A program made the translations under genes and the position numbers. DNA of 57,985 nt from an uncultured Desulfovibrio sp. Its GTDB lineage: Bacteria; Desulfobacterota; Desulfovibrionia; Desulfovibrionales; Desulfovibrionaceae. The notes under the pieces are model-generated. The model saw only the letters and a program-made list of their open reading frames with translations. It searched no databases and was not told where the DNA came from. Position 1 is the first letter of the stretch; each line of letters starts with the position of its first letter. Of the stretch, positions 8,398 through 17,229 are shown in pieces. Where the stretch lies: NCBI RefSeq assembly GCF_944327235.1, contig NZ_CALVHE010000007.1, positions 1 to 57,985 on the forward strand, written 5' to 3'.

Positions 8398-9699
8398 TCA
8401 GGCTGTCGTGTCGTCGGACGCTATCGCGCGGCAGACAGCTTCCAGCCAGAGCAGGCCCGGCCAGAGGCAGGCTTCATCAAGATCGAAATTCGGCGCATGG
8501 TGGCCCGCCTTCAGGCTGCTGCCGAGGATGGCATAAGCGGCCCTGCCGCCGTCGGCCTGTACCGCGCGCATGAAGACGGCGGCATCGTCGCTGGCCCCCA
8601 TATCGACGCGTTCCTGGACGTGCGCGAAGAGCGGTTTGCCGTGCTCCGTGCGCAGGGAGCGGGCCAGCATGGCCAGCCGGGCGGCAAGATCCGCGTCGCT
8701 GGCGGCCGCGGGGGCCTGCCCCACCACCGAGATGCGGCAGCCCAGACCGTACATGGCGGCCGCGCCTTCCAGCACGTCGCGGGCGCGTGCAAAGAGGTCG
8801 TCGGCCATCTCGCAGGTGATGGCGCGGGTCTCGCCGCGCAGGACGGCCCTGTCCGCCACCACGTTGCGCGCACCGCCGCCGCGCAGCTCTCCGACATGGA
8901 TGCGGCTTTCTCCATCCCCGTAACGAGGCAGGTCATGCAGACCGAGCAGGGCCGTCGCCGCGCCCTTGAGGGCGTCCCGGCCTTGTTGCGGCGCTTTGGC
9001 GGCATGAGCGGCACGTCCGCTGAACACGGCATCGAACTTGGTGCTGGCCATGAGGCCTACGGCGCCGGTGGCCAGCGTGCCCGTGGGGAGGCCCAGGCCA
9101 ATATGCACAGCCAGAAAACGGGGGATGCCGCGCACCTGGTCCAGCATGGCGGCCGCGCCGCGCACGCCCTCTTCCGCAGGCTGGAACAGGAGGCGGACAC
9201 GCCGCCGCAGTTCGGGGCCCGTCCGCAACAGGGCGGCGAGGCCCAGACCGAGCGCCGTATGCGCATCATGCCCGCAGGCGTGACATTGCCCGGCATGACG
9301 TGAGGCATAGCCGCCCGCGGCCGGAGCATGTTCGGGGGAATGGCTTTCCGTCAGCGGCAGGGCGTCCAGGTCGAACCGCAGGGCAAGGGCCACCGGCGCG
9401 GCCTGCGGGCCGATATCCACGACAGCCCCGGTACAGTCGCCCATGCGGTGCAGCAGGGCCTCGTCCGCGCCCTCGCCCTGGGCACGGCGTCGGGCCGCCG
9501 CCAGACGCTGCGCGCTGGGCAGGCCCATGCGGGCCGTCCGGTCGATCGCTTCCGCCCCGACGCGCGGCGAGAGCCCCAATCCCTGCAGGATGGCGGCAAC
9601 GCGGGCCGTGGTCCAGAATTCCGTCCAGCCTTCTTCGGCGTGGGCGTGCAGCTCATGTCGCCAGCGCGGCAGAGCGGCACGTATCTGCTGTGCGTCCAT
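8398..9699 (-). CDS. M20 family amidohydrolase (AbgA/aminobenzoyl-glutamate hydrolase-like)
   Basis: A 433-aa zinc hydrolase. Metal-site motifs are QCHACGHDAH (138-147), PAEE (174-177) and a C-terminal GHHAPNFD. The lid-domain segment FSGRAAHAAKAPQQGRDA is typical of AbgA/HipO-like amidohydrolases. Compared with indole-acetyl-amino-acid hydrolases (about 390 aa) it has a longer N-terminal part with an Arg/Ala-rich insertion near 60-90, as AbgA has. The substrate is probably an N-acyl amino acid or aminobenzoyl-glutamate, but this is not determined. It stands alone and is convergent with panB. Confidence 0.85.
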   Translation of the reverse strand: MDAQQIRAALPRWRHELHAHAEEGWTEFWTTARVAAILQGLGLSPRVGAEAIDRTARMGLPSAQRLAAARRRAQGEGADEALLHRMGDCTGAVVDIGPQAAPVALALRFDLDALPLTESHSPEHAPAAGGYASRHAGQCHACGHDAHTALGLGLAALLRTGPELRRRVRLLFQPAEEGVRGAAAMLDQVRGIPRFLAVHIGLGLPTGTLATGAVGLMASTKFDAVFSGRAAHAAKAPQQGRDALKGAATALLGLHDLPRYGDGESRIHVGELRGGGARNVVADRAVLRGETRAITCEMADDLFARARDVLEGAAAMYGLGCRISVVGQAPAAASDADLAARLAMLARSLRTEHGKPLFAHVQERVDMGASDDAAVFMRAVQADGGRAAYAILGSSLKAGHHAPNFDLDEACLWPGLLWLEAVCRAIASDDTTA

Positions 9700-9794
9700 A
9701 TGATGCGTCCTGTGGTGATGAGCGTTCGTCCGTGGCGCAAGGGGGCGTCGGCCTGCGGGACGCCTCGTCGCGACGGACAGGTCTGCAACAAAGA

Positions 9795-9835
9795 AACGTA
9801 CGGGGAGGGAGCGCGTCGTGCGATGCTCCCTCCCC
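9795..9835 (-). terminator. Terminator after pit (leftward)
   Basis: A perfect 11-bp stem (GGGGAGGGAGC / GCTCCCTCCCC, 9802-9812 and 9825-9835). On the minus strand a T-rich tail (CGTACGTTTCTTTG) follows it. Confidence 0.7.
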
Positions 9836-9868
9836 GCCGGGAAATGGCCCGCCTGAACGGGGACGGCC

Positions 9869-10876
9869 TCAGGCCCAGATGAGATGCAGGATCAGATAGG
9901 ACAGGCAGCCGATGACCGAGGCCGCGGGCAGGGTCAGCACCCAGGCGATGACGAGCTGTCCGGCCACGGTCCAGCGGACGGCGCTGAGGCGCTTGGTGGA
10001 GCCGACGCCGAAGATGCAGGCGGAAATGGTGTGCGTGGTGCTGACCGGCGCGCCGACCATGGAGGCTCCCGCGATGACGATGGAGGCCGACGTCTCGGCG
10101 GCAAAGCCGTGGACGGGTTCCAGCTTGAAGATGCGGTGGCCCATGGTCTTGACGATCTTCCAGCCGCCGATGGCCGTACCGAGGGCCATGGCGCCCGCGC
10201 AGCTCAGCTTGACCCAGAGCGGCACATGTTCCGTCGTGTCGGCAAAGCCGAAGATCATCAGTGCCAGCGTGATGATGCCCATGGTCTTCTGGGCGTCATT
10301 GAGGCCGTGGCTGGTGGCCATGAAGCCCGCGGACAGGAGCTGGAGCTTGCGGAAGGCTCGGTTGACCTTGCTTCGCTGTATGGGGGCGCAGACCCAGTAG
10401 ATGATCCACATGAGCACGAAGCCCACGGCATAGCCCGACAGAGGGGAGATGATCAGCGGGAGCAGCACCTTGTTGACGATGCCGCCGAGGTTGAGCCCGG
10501 CCATGCCGCTATGGGCGATGGCCGCTCCGATGAGCCCGCCGATGAGCGCATGGGAGGAAGAGGAGGGGATGCCGAAATACCAGGTGATGCAGTTCCAGCC
10601 GATGGCTCCGACCAGCGCGGCCAGCACGAGGACATGGCTGCCCTCCACCACTTCGGGCAGCACGATGCCGCTGCCCAGCGTCTTGGCGACCTCCGTCCCG
10701 AGCAGTGCGCCGATGAGGTTGAGCGCCGCCGCGCAGCCCACGGCAAGCCGGGGCGTGACCACCTTGGTGGAGACGACCGTGGCGATGGCATTGGCGCAGT
10801 CGTGCGCGCCGTTGGTGAAGTCGAACACCAGAGCGACCAGCACGATGAGCACAAGAAGAAGGGGGATCTCAAACAT
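9869..10876 (-). CDS. pit: Inorganic phosphate transporter, PiT family
   Basis: A 335-aa polytopic membrane protein that imports phosphate, usually as a metal-phosphate complex, by cation or proton symport. The duplicated PiT signature appears as FDFTNGAHDCANAIATVVST near residue 20 and MATSHGLNDAQKTMG in the middle, with GAPVSTTHT near the C-terminus. The start ATG lies inside the end of the upstream DUF47 gene (8-nt overlap), which indicates coupling. Confidence 0.93.
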   Translation of the reverse strand: MFEIPLLLVLIVLVALVFDFTNGAHDCANAIATVVSTKVVTPRLAVGCAAALNLIGALLGTEVAKTLGSGIVLPEVVEGSHVLVLAALVGAIGWNCITWYFGIPSSSSHALIGGLIGAAIAHSGMAGLNLGGIVNKVLLPLIISPLSGYAVGFVLMWIIYWVCAPIQRSKVNRAFRKLQLLSAGFMATSHGLNDAQKTMGIITLALMIFGFADTTEHVPLWVKLSCAGAMALGTAIGGWKIVKTMGHRIFKLEPVHGFAAETSASIVIAGASMVGAPVSTTHTISACIFGVGSTKRLSAVRWTVAGQLVIAWVLTLPAASVIGCLSYLILHLIWA

Positions 10877-11498
10877 TTTTCAATACCGCTTCTTCAAGGG
10901 TTTCGGCAAGGCTGTTGACGTTTTCCAGCAACATGCTGATGCGGTCGTATGCCTGGCTCCACTTGAGCATGTCCATGATGGCGGCGGGGGTGATCTCTCC
11001 TTGCGGGTCCATGAGTTCGGCCAGGCCCACGGCCAGCAGCATGTCGCACTCGTCGCGCAGGGTGCGGAAGGCGTGGGTCTTGTGGCAGTCCTTGCGGTGG
11101 GTGAGACCGTCCAGCATGAGCTGGGTGAGGTCGAGCATGGCGCTGATGGTGCGGGCCATCTGCACCATGGGGAAGCGCATCTTGGAGAATTCAAAGATGT
11201 GCAGACGGGTGGTGAGCGTATGGATGCAGTCCATGGTCTCCTCCTGCATCTGGTTGATGCGGAGGATGTCTTCCCGGTCGATGGGGGTGATGAAGGTTTG
11301 CGAGAGATCGCGGATGATCTTGACGTGCAGCACGTCGCCCTGTTCTTCCAGCAGGGAGATCTGCTTGTGGGCGTCATCCACGGCGTCAAGGTTTTCCATC
11401 ATGCCCACCAGATGGTGGACCATGTGGCGGAGCAGGGTGTTCTGCTCCATGAGCATTTCAAAAAAAGGGGCAGACTTGGGCAGCAGGGATGCGAACAT
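10869..11498 (-). CDS. DUF47 / PhoU-like Pit accessory protein
   Basis: A 209-aa all-helical protein of the DUF47 family (YkaA-type). Members commonly sit next to Pit transporters and are thought to regulate phosphate uptake. Seen here are a PhoU-like pattern of long helices, LLEEQGDVLHVKIIRDL and TPIDREDILRI, both typical of the family. The start ATG has GAGGAG. It overlaps pit by 8 nt, and starts 41 nt after rluA on the same strand; the promoter may lie inside rluA. Confidence 0.88.
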   Translation of the reverse strand: MFASLLPKSAPFFEMLMEQNTLLRHMVHHLVGMMENLDAVDDAHKQISLLEEQGDVLHVKIIRDLSQTFITPIDREDILRINQMQEETMDCIHTLTTRLHIFEFSKMRFPMVQMARTISAMLDLTQLMLDGLTHRKDCHKTHAFRTLRDECDMLLAVGLAELMDPQGEITPAAIMDMLKWSQAYDRISMLLENVNSLAETLEEAVLKNV

Positions 11499-11539
11499 GC
11501 CGTCTCCTCAAAAAAGGTGGCGGAAAAAAGACATGGGAT

Positions 11540-12568
11540 TCAGACGCGTTCCCGCACCGGCGCGCGGGCCGCAACGGCCTTTTCCGTGAGAGATATAGTA
11601 TCGTAACGGCTGTGGGATTCAAGCCATTTTCGGAAATGATTTTCCAGAAAGGGCAGTCGCTCCCATGTCGGCAGGCACAGCCATCGCCAGCCGGGACCGG
11701 TCAGGCAGGCATGATGCAGCAGGAAGCGTTCCCGGCCCGGACCTGCGACGGCATCCCCCGGCCGCGCATAGCGGCCGTCGCCGCAAAGCGGCAGGCCGAG
11801 ACTGGCCGCGTGGGCGCGGATCTGGTGACGTGCCCCGCACCGGATGACGCAGGCCGCAAGCGTGACGGCCGGGGCGGGAGCGGTCAGGCCGTTGGCGGTC
11901 TGCGCGGCGGCGGCTTCATCCCCGCGCAGGACATGCAGGGGGAAGAAACGGGTATGGCGCAGCGGCGGGGCCATCTTGTCCAGGATGCGGCTGACGCTGC
12001 GGCTGTCCACATCCAGCGCCCGGTCCGCCGTGAGCGGGGCCTCCAGCTCGCCGCGCAGCAGGGCCAGATAGTATTTGGCGCATTCCCCGCGGGCTTCGGC
12101 CGCCCGGAAGCGGCGCGCGGCGTCATCGGAAAGGGCGGCGCAGACGATGCCGGAAGTGGCCTGATCCAGCCGCTGGAGGAAATGCAGGGGAGCGGTCTGT
12201 GCGTCCTCGTTCCAGAGCGCCCGCGCGGCGTCTTCCAGATTGGGCGCGGTCCTTCCGGCAAGGGGGCTGCTGTGTAGTCCGGCGGGCTTGAAGAACGCCA
12301 CATGGTCGCCCTGCCGCCCCAGCAGGCGGACGGCGCTGCTCAGGCCGTCGTCGGCCTCTCCGTCGGGGAACAATTCGAGGCGCTGGCCCGCCCGCAGGCG
12401 CTGGGCCGCGACGGCGGTCTTCCCGTCCACCCGTATGCCGCCGTCGTCGATGCGGCGACGAGCGGCCCGCAGGCTCAGGCCGCAAACGGCCATGAGGACC
12501 CGGTCCAGCCGTTCCCCGTGCTGCGCGGCCTCCACGGTCACATGACGCACTTGTCCCGGCGCGCTCAT
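11540..12568 (-). CDS. RluA-family 23S rRNA/tRNA pseudouridine synthase
   Basis: Isomerises uridine to pseudouridine in RNA. An N-terminal S4-like RNA-binding region (about 18-70, GERLDRVLMAVCGLSLRAAR) is followed by the catalytic domain with RLDQATSG (133-140, catalytic D135) and the RCGARHQIRAHAASLGLPLCGD segment. The 342-aa length fits RluC/RluD. The exact target base cannot be told. The ATG overlaps the stop of the CofD-like gene by 4 nt, making it the last gene of the rpmH-to-rluA series. The C-terminal 25 residues are unusual for the family. Confidence 0.88.
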   Translation of the reverse strand: MSAPGQVRHVTVEAAQHGERLDRVLMAVCGLSLRAARRRIDDGGIRVDGKTAVAAQRLRAGQRLELFPDGEADDGLSSAVRLLGRQGDHVAFFKPAGLHSSPLAGRTAPNLEDAARALWNEDAQTAPLHFLQRLDQATSGIVCAALSDDAARRFRAAEARGECAKYYLALLRGELEAPLTADRALDVDSRSVSRILDKMAPPLRHTRFFPLHVLRGDEAAAAQTANGLTAPAPAVTLAACVIRCGARHQIRAHAASLGLPLCGDGRYARPGDAVAGPGRERFLLHHACLTGPGWRWLCLPTWERLPFLENHFRKWLESHSRYDTISLTEKAVAARAPVRERV

Positions 12569-13710
12569 ATATCCTCTCCCCGGCTAAGGCCGCAGAGCAG
12601 GCGGGCCACCTTGTCCGGGGCATGGCGTTCCGGCATGTCCGGGCGCACCATGTCCACGTCCAGCACGCGCAGGCCGAGGTCCGCCAGCGCCGTCGTGTCG
12701 CAGCCCCCTTCATACACGCCATGCCGTCGGTCCACCACGACCCATTGCAGCAGCTCTTCCGGTCGGGCATCCGGGCAGTCCGCCCGCAATGCGTCAAGGA
12801 TCATGCGGGTCTGGCTCAGGATGGACAGGCCGCAGACCTCCCTGTCCTGCCCTGAATTGGGCAGAAAGACCTTGGGACAGGCGGCCGATCGGACGGCCCG
12901 GCCCACGCCGGCGGGCAGCAGATTGGCCAGCACGCTGGTGTAGAAGCTGCCCATGGGATAGCAGATGAGGCTCGCGCTTTGCAGATAGGTGGCCGCCGTA
13001 CGGGTGATGGCCGGGCGGCAGGGCGTGGTGTCGTGGAAGGGTCTGTCCGGCTCGTGCACGGTGAGGAACAGGCGGCGGATATGCTGCCCAAGCTGGCCGA
13101 ACTGGTGCTGACCGATCACCCGGCTGCCGTCGTCCAGCAGTGCCGCAAGGTGCAGGCTCTCTTCCACGATGGGCGTGACCACGCCGCGCGCCTGCAGGAG
13201 TCGGGAAAAAAAGGCCAGCACCGGCCCGAGATCGCGCCGGTGTTCCAGATAGCCCCCGGCCAGCATGAGATTGCCGAGACTGGCATACCGCGCATCGAAA
13301 TGGGGCGGCATCCGGCGCAGGAAGAAAGAGAGGTACAGCCGCATGGAGGCGGCAAAGACATCCGGCAGTTCCCGCCAGCAGGGATGGACGCTCTCGCCCA
13401 GCCGCAGCAGTTGCTGGCGCAGGTCCTCCGGATCGCCGTCTTCGGGCAGGCGTCGTTCCCAGAGCTCCAGGACCGCATCAGGGATGATGTCCCTGTCGGC
13501 CAGGGCCGCCAGACGATTGCGGATGTCGCCCACGGCGGGCATGGCGAAGGCCCGGCGCAGACTGGCCGTGCTGCCGCCGGAATCGAAGGGCGTGACCAGA
13601 TGGACGGAATTGTGCGTCAGTCGGGTGAGGCTGCGGCTGACCTCCCGCAGGGCCGTACCGCCGGTAAAGAACACCAGACGCGGGCCGAGCGCCGGAGGGG
13701 GCGTCTTCAT
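12565..13710 (-). CDS. CofD/YvcK-like protein (type found with the GAK gene set)
   Basis: A 381-aa protein related to CofD (2-phospholactate transferase) and YvcK. The nucleotide-binding N-terminus is FFTGGTALREV (14-24), followed by THNSVHLVTPFDSGGSTASL, which matches the CofD-like subfamily linked in annotation to the GAK system (with ATP-grasp and HprK-like proteins). None of those partners is in this window. The start is the ATG at 13710, overlapping the upstream exonuclease gene by 4 nt; the longer open frame adds non-homologous sequence. The substrate is unknown. Its place in an RNA-modification operon is odd. Confidence 0.75.
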   Translation of the reverse strand: MKTPPPALGPRLVFFTGGTALREVSRSLTRLTHNSVHLVTPFDSGGSTASLRRAFAMPAVGDIRNRLAALADRDIIPDAVLELWERRLPEDGDPEDLRQQLLRLGESVHPCWRELPDVFAASMRLYLSFFLRRMPPHFDARYASLGNLMLAGGYLEHRRDLGPVLAFFSRLLQARGVVTPIVEESLHLAALLDDGSRVIGQHQFGQLGQHIRRLFLTVHEPDRPFHDTTPCRPAITRTAATYLQSASLICYPMGSFYTSVLANLLPAGVGRAVRSAACPKVFLPNSGQDREVCGLSILSQTRMILDALRADCPDARPEELLQWVVVDRRHGVYEGGCDTTALADLGLRVLDVDMVRPDMPERHAPDKVARLLCGLSRGEDI

Positions 13711-14318
13711 GGCAGTTGCCTCACAAGGCCCAGCTCGCACATCTTGAGGAAGATGGCTCGTCCCACCCAGGCGTCCGTGGCGGCATAGAGGATCTGGCGT
13801 TGCGTCAGTTCGGGCAGGCCCCAGTTGGAGCATTGCGGCCCCTTGGAGATGCGCCAGCCGAACAGATGAGCGGTAAGGGAGCGCAGCCCCTGGCTGCACA
13901 TGCGGTTCTGGCGCGCCATCTGGCCGAGATCCACATGCCCGGCCGGGGTGAAGGGATGGATCTTGCCCAGTTCCCGCATGTCGTCGCCAATGCCGACGCC
14001 GACCTTGAGATAGCGGCCGTCGGCCAGCAGGTCGGCAAGGTAGTCGCCAAAGGGCAGCCAGCCGAGCTGTACGAGATACACGGCGTCGGCGGTGGCGAGC
14101 TGCACCAGCGAAGGCTGGTTGATGCGGCCTTTGCGGAAGGAGGGGCGAGTCTCCGTATCGAAGCCGATGACGCGCTCATCCAGGAGCTGGGGCAGGGCGT
14201 TGCGCCAGTCCGCCTCGTTGCGGACAAGGTAGATGGGCCCTTCGTAATGCCGCAGGGGCAGGGCATTGATCTCGTCGCTGCTCAGGCGACGGCGCAACTC
14301 TTCAAGATTCATGGCCAT
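13707..14318 (-). CDS. RNase D-like 3'-5' exonuclease domain protein
   Basis: A 203-aa single-domain DEDDy exonuclease. Exo I is FDTETRP (D54, E56), Exo II includes D112 in VGVGIGDDM, and Exo III is YAATDAW (Y178, D182). It lacks the HRDC domain of full RNase D, so it resembles the short Rnd-like proteins. Predicted to trim RNA or DNA 3' ends; position in a tRNA/rRNA maturation operon favours RNA. Two close start codons (14318 and 14312) are possible. It overlaps the CofD-like gene by 4 nt and follows mnmE by 35 nt. Confidence 0.85.
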   Translation of the reverse strand: MAMNLEELRRRLSSDEINALPLRHYEGPIYLVRNEADWRNALPQLLDERVIGFDTETRPSFRKGRINQPSLVQLATADAVYLVQLGWLPFGDYLADLLADGRYLKVGVGIGDDMRELGKIHPFTPAGHVDLGQMARQNRMCSQGLRSLTAHLFGWRISKGPQCSNWGLPELTQRQILYAATDAWVGRAIFLKMCELGLVRQLP

Positions 14319-14353
14319 GTTCCCCGGCAGGGCCTCAGGGGCGCTCCTGCCGT

Positions 14354-15751
14354 CTATTTGCCGATGCAGAAATGTTCAAAGATGCTGTTGAGCACCTCTT
14401 CAGTGCTGTTGCTGCCGGTGACCTCATCCAGAAAGGCCGTTGCCGCGTCCAGACGTACGGCGCAGCAGTCATAGGGCGTCCCGGCAAGGATGTCCGCATG
14501 GAGTCCTTCCAATTCCTGTCGTGCCCGCTCCAGAGCCAGCGCTTGCCGTGCGTTGGGCGCCAGACCGTCCTCCGGCGGCGTTCCGGCCGTCCCGGCAAGG
14601 ATGCAGGCCCGGAGCCGCGCGGCCAGTTCGTCCAGTCCCTCACCGCTGCGCGCACAGAGCCGCAATGCCGGGCGCTGTCCCGCCCAGGCGGGAGGGAATA
14701 CGGCCGGATCGCAGAGATCCGCCTTGTTCCAGACCAGCAGGACGGGGATATCCCCGGCGGTGGCCAGCACTTCGGCGGCGGCCGGTTCCGGGCAGATCGC
14801 GGCGGCCGCCCCGTCCTGTCCCAGTGCGCCGCCGTCCACCACGAGCAGGATGGTGTCCGCCTGGGCCAGTTTTTCCCGACTCAGGGCGATGCCCAGATGT
14901 TCCACGCTCTCGTCCGTCTCCCGCAGCCCGGCGGTGTCCACCAGACGTACGGGCAGCCCGTCCAGATCGCAGCCCTCCTCGATAAAATCGCGCGTCGTGC
15001 CGGGGATGTCCGTGACCAGCGCCCGCTGTCGCCCCAGCAGGGCATTCATCAGACTGGATTTCCCGGCATTGACCGCTCCGGCCAGCACCACCTGCGCGCC
15101 CTGCTGCATGACGCGCGCCCGGCGCTGCGCCCGCAGCAGGGCGTCCAGCGCGTGGATCACGGGGAGGATGCGCCCGGCAAAGGCGGACGGGGGAAGGCTC
15201 TCCACTTCCTCTTCAGGGAAGTCCACGGCAAGGCACATCTGGGCGCGCAGCCCGTCCAGTTCCGCCCGAAGCGTGCGCACCCGGCGTCCGAGCAGCCCGT
15301 CCAGCCGTGAGAGACCGAAACGCACGGCCTCGCGCGAGGGCGCGGCGATGAGCTCGGCCACGGCTTCGGCCTGGCTCAGGTCCATGCGGCCGTTACAGAA
15401 CGCCCGGCGGCTGAACTCACCGCGCCGGGCCTGCCGCGCGCCGAGCCGCAGCGCGCTCTCCAGTACGGCCTGCACGATGTACATGCCGCCGTGGCAATGG
15501 ATCTCGGCCACGTCCTCCCCGGTGAAGGTGCGGGGACCGGGCATGAAGACTGCCAGCACGTCGTCGAGCGCTTCCCCGTGGCAGTCCAGCACGCGGCCAT
15601 GATGCAGCTGCCAGGGACGGAAATTGACGAAGCCCGCCGAGAGCGGCAGGAAGAGCCGCGCCAGGATGTCCTTGGCGCGCGGCCCGGAAAGGCGCACGAT
15701 GCCGATGCCGCCCGCCCCCGGAGCCGTGGCGATGGCCGCGATGGTGGTCAT
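14354..15751 (-). CDS. mnmE: tRNA uridine-5-carboxymethylaminomethyl modification GTPase
   Basis: With MnmG it installs the carboxymethylaminomethyl group on wobble uridine 34 of tRNAs. The 465-aa protein has the folate-binding N-domain (1-120), a helical domain, and an inserted G domain: P-loop GAVNAGKSS (225-233), DIPGTTRD (248-255), DTAGLRE (272-278) and the NKAD motif. It ends in CIGK, with the conserved catalytic Cys 462. The start overlaps the jag stop by 4 nt. The mnmG partner is not in this window. Confidence 0.97.
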   Translation of the reverse strand: MTTIAAIATAPGAGGIGIVRLSGPRAKDILARLFLPLSAGFVNFRPWQLHHGRVLDCHGEALDDVLAVFMPGPRTFTGEDVAEIHCHGGMYIVQAVLESALRLGARQARRGEFSRRAFCNGRMDLSQAEAVAELIAAPSREAVRFGLSRLDGLLGRRVRTLRAELDGLRAQMCLAVDFPEEEVESLPPSAFAGRILPVIHALDALLRAQRRARVMQQGAQVVLAGAVNAGKSSLMNALLGRQRALVTDIPGTTRDFIEEGCDLDGLPVRLVDTAGLRETDESVEHLGIALSREKLAQADTILLVVDGGALGQDGAAAAICPEPAAAEVLATAGDIPVLLVWNKADLCDPAVFPPAWAGQRPALRLCARSGEGLDELAARLRACILAGTAGTPPEDGLAPNARQALALERARQELEGLHADILAGTPYDCCAVRLDAATAFLDEVTGSNSTEEVLNSIFEHFCIGK

Positions 15752-17166
15752 GCCTCGTCCCGTGCGCGGTCGCCTTCAACGGCGTCAGGTCCCGCCGCGA
15801 GCTTCTCGGTGTCGGCGGCATCCGTCGCCGCCGGTACGCTGTCAGCCGTCAGAGGCGAAGCCTCGGCGGGCGTGTCCGGTCCGTGGACGGTGGGGGTGAT
15901 ATCCTCCGCTCCGGCTTCGGGACGCGCACGGCGGCGGTTCTCGCGTTCGCCCTGCGGCAGGCGCTCGCCTTTTTCCGGGCGACGGCGCAGGATGACGACC
16001 CGTTTCAGCGGCCCGTCCCCGGTGCTGCGGGTGAGGATGTCGTCCATTTCCTGCAGACAGAGATGGATGATGCGCCGGTGGTAGGAACTGAGCGGGCGAG
16101 TGGAGTAGGAGCGCCCCGTCTGGCGCACCTTGGCCGCCAGCGCCAGCGCCATGTCGCGCAATTTCTCCTCCTGCCGCTGCCGGTAGCGCCCGGCATCCAG
16201 CTGGACGCGCACAGCGGCATCCATGCCGCGCGAGACGATGCGCGAGGCAAGATATTGCAGGGCCGCCAGCGTCTGGCCCTCCCGCCCGATGAGCAGGCCG
16301 GAGTCCTCGCCGCAATCCACGGCCACACGCACCCGGCCGTCCACGATGTCCACTTCCGGCGCTTCCGCGGACTGGCTCAGGATGGGCCGGATGAGGCGGC
16401 TCACGCAGTCGCACGCCAGTTCGCGCAGGCGGTCCTGATCCAGCTCTTCCAGCGCGCGGCGCGGCAGGGTCTCGTCGGCCTCGTCCATATCGTCGTCCGC
16501 CGGGGGCCGCCGATTCTCCCGCTGTGGGGCTCGTCCGCCGGAGCGCTCCCCGTGGCGGGAGCGGTCGGAACGCGGCGCGGCTTCCGCACAGCTCGGTTGC
16601 GCGCCGTTGTTTTCGGCAGCCGGTTCGGTCGCGGCCTCTTCCGTCGGCTCCGGAGCGGGCTGGACGGGAGCGGGCATGGTCTGCCCCTTGCGGGCGGGCA
16701 GCAGCGATTCCTCACGCGAAGCGATGGCCTTGCGGGCGGCCTTCTGACCGCGTTCTTCGGAGCGGCGGCCTTCCCGCGCCTCGCCTTCCCGCGCGGGGCG
16801 TTCTTCCGTCCGGCCTCTGCCGCGACGGGGAGCGCCTCCTTCGCGTGCGGCGGCATTTTTCTCCGACCGCGCTTCACGGGCCGACTCGTCCGCAGGCGTC
16901 TCACCGTTCTGGCGACCGCCGGCGGCGTCCGCCTCAGCGGCAGCCGGGCGGCTGCTCCGTCCAAGCGCGCTTTCCACCACTTCCCGCAGAGCGGCGCGAC
17001 GGGCGCGGACCTTGGCCTTACGGGCGCCGACGATGCCGAAGATGCCCGTCTTGGCGTCCTGGATGATCTCTATCTCGAGCTTTTCCCGCGTGGCGTTGTA
17101 GTAGGTGCAGGCCTCTTCAATGGCCGCATCCAGCGTTTTGCCAAGAAATTCCTTGAAACCTTCCAT
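15748..17166 (-). CDS. jag: Jag / SpoIIIJ-associated RNA-binding protein
   Basis: An RNA-binding protein normally encoded next to YidC. The domains are Jag-N (about 1-50, with TGIFGIVGARKAKV), a long low-complexity Arg/Glu/Ala linker (about 65-270), a KH domain with LLIGREGQTLAAL (GxxG loop), and R3H near 370-400 (LSSYHRRIIH). A further charged tail follows. At 472 aa it is about twice the size of Firmicute Jag; the extra length is mostly linker and tail. It overlaps mnmE by 4 nt and follows yidC by 63 nt. Confidence 0.9.
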   Translation of the reverse strand: MEGFKEFLGKTLDAAIEEACTYYNATREKLEIEIIQDAKTGIFGIVGARKAKVRARRAALREVVESALGRSSRPAAAEADAAGGRQNGETPADESAREARSEKNAAAREGGAPRRGRGRTEERPAREGEAREGRRSEERGQKAARKAIASREESLLPARKGQTMPAPVQPAPEPTEEAATEPAAENNGAQPSCAEAAPRSDRSRHGERSGGRAPQRENRRPPADDDMDEADETLPRRALEELDQDRLRELACDCVSRLIRPILSQSAEAPEVDIVDGRVRVAVDCGEDSGLLIGREGQTLAALQYLASRIVSRGMDAAVRVQLDAGRYRQRQEEKLRDMALALAAKVRQTGRSYSTRPLSSYHRRIIHLCLQEMDDILTRSTGDGPLKRVVILRRRPEKGERLPQGERENRRRARPEAGAEDITPTVHGPDTPAEASPLTADSVPAATDAADTEKLAAGPDAVEGDRARDEA

Positions 17167-17181
17167 AACTACCCCGATAGA

Positions 17182-17207
17182 GCGGGCGGCCAGGCCGCCC
17201 GCCCGTT
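17182..17207 (-). other. GC hairpin between yidC and jag
   Basis: GCGGGCGGCC and GGCCGCCCGC form a near-perfect palindrome in the only sizeable gap of this operon. With no U-run it is more likely an mRNA processing or stability element than a terminator. Confidence 0.5.
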
Positions 17208-17229
17208 AGGAACGCATTGTGGCGGCCGA

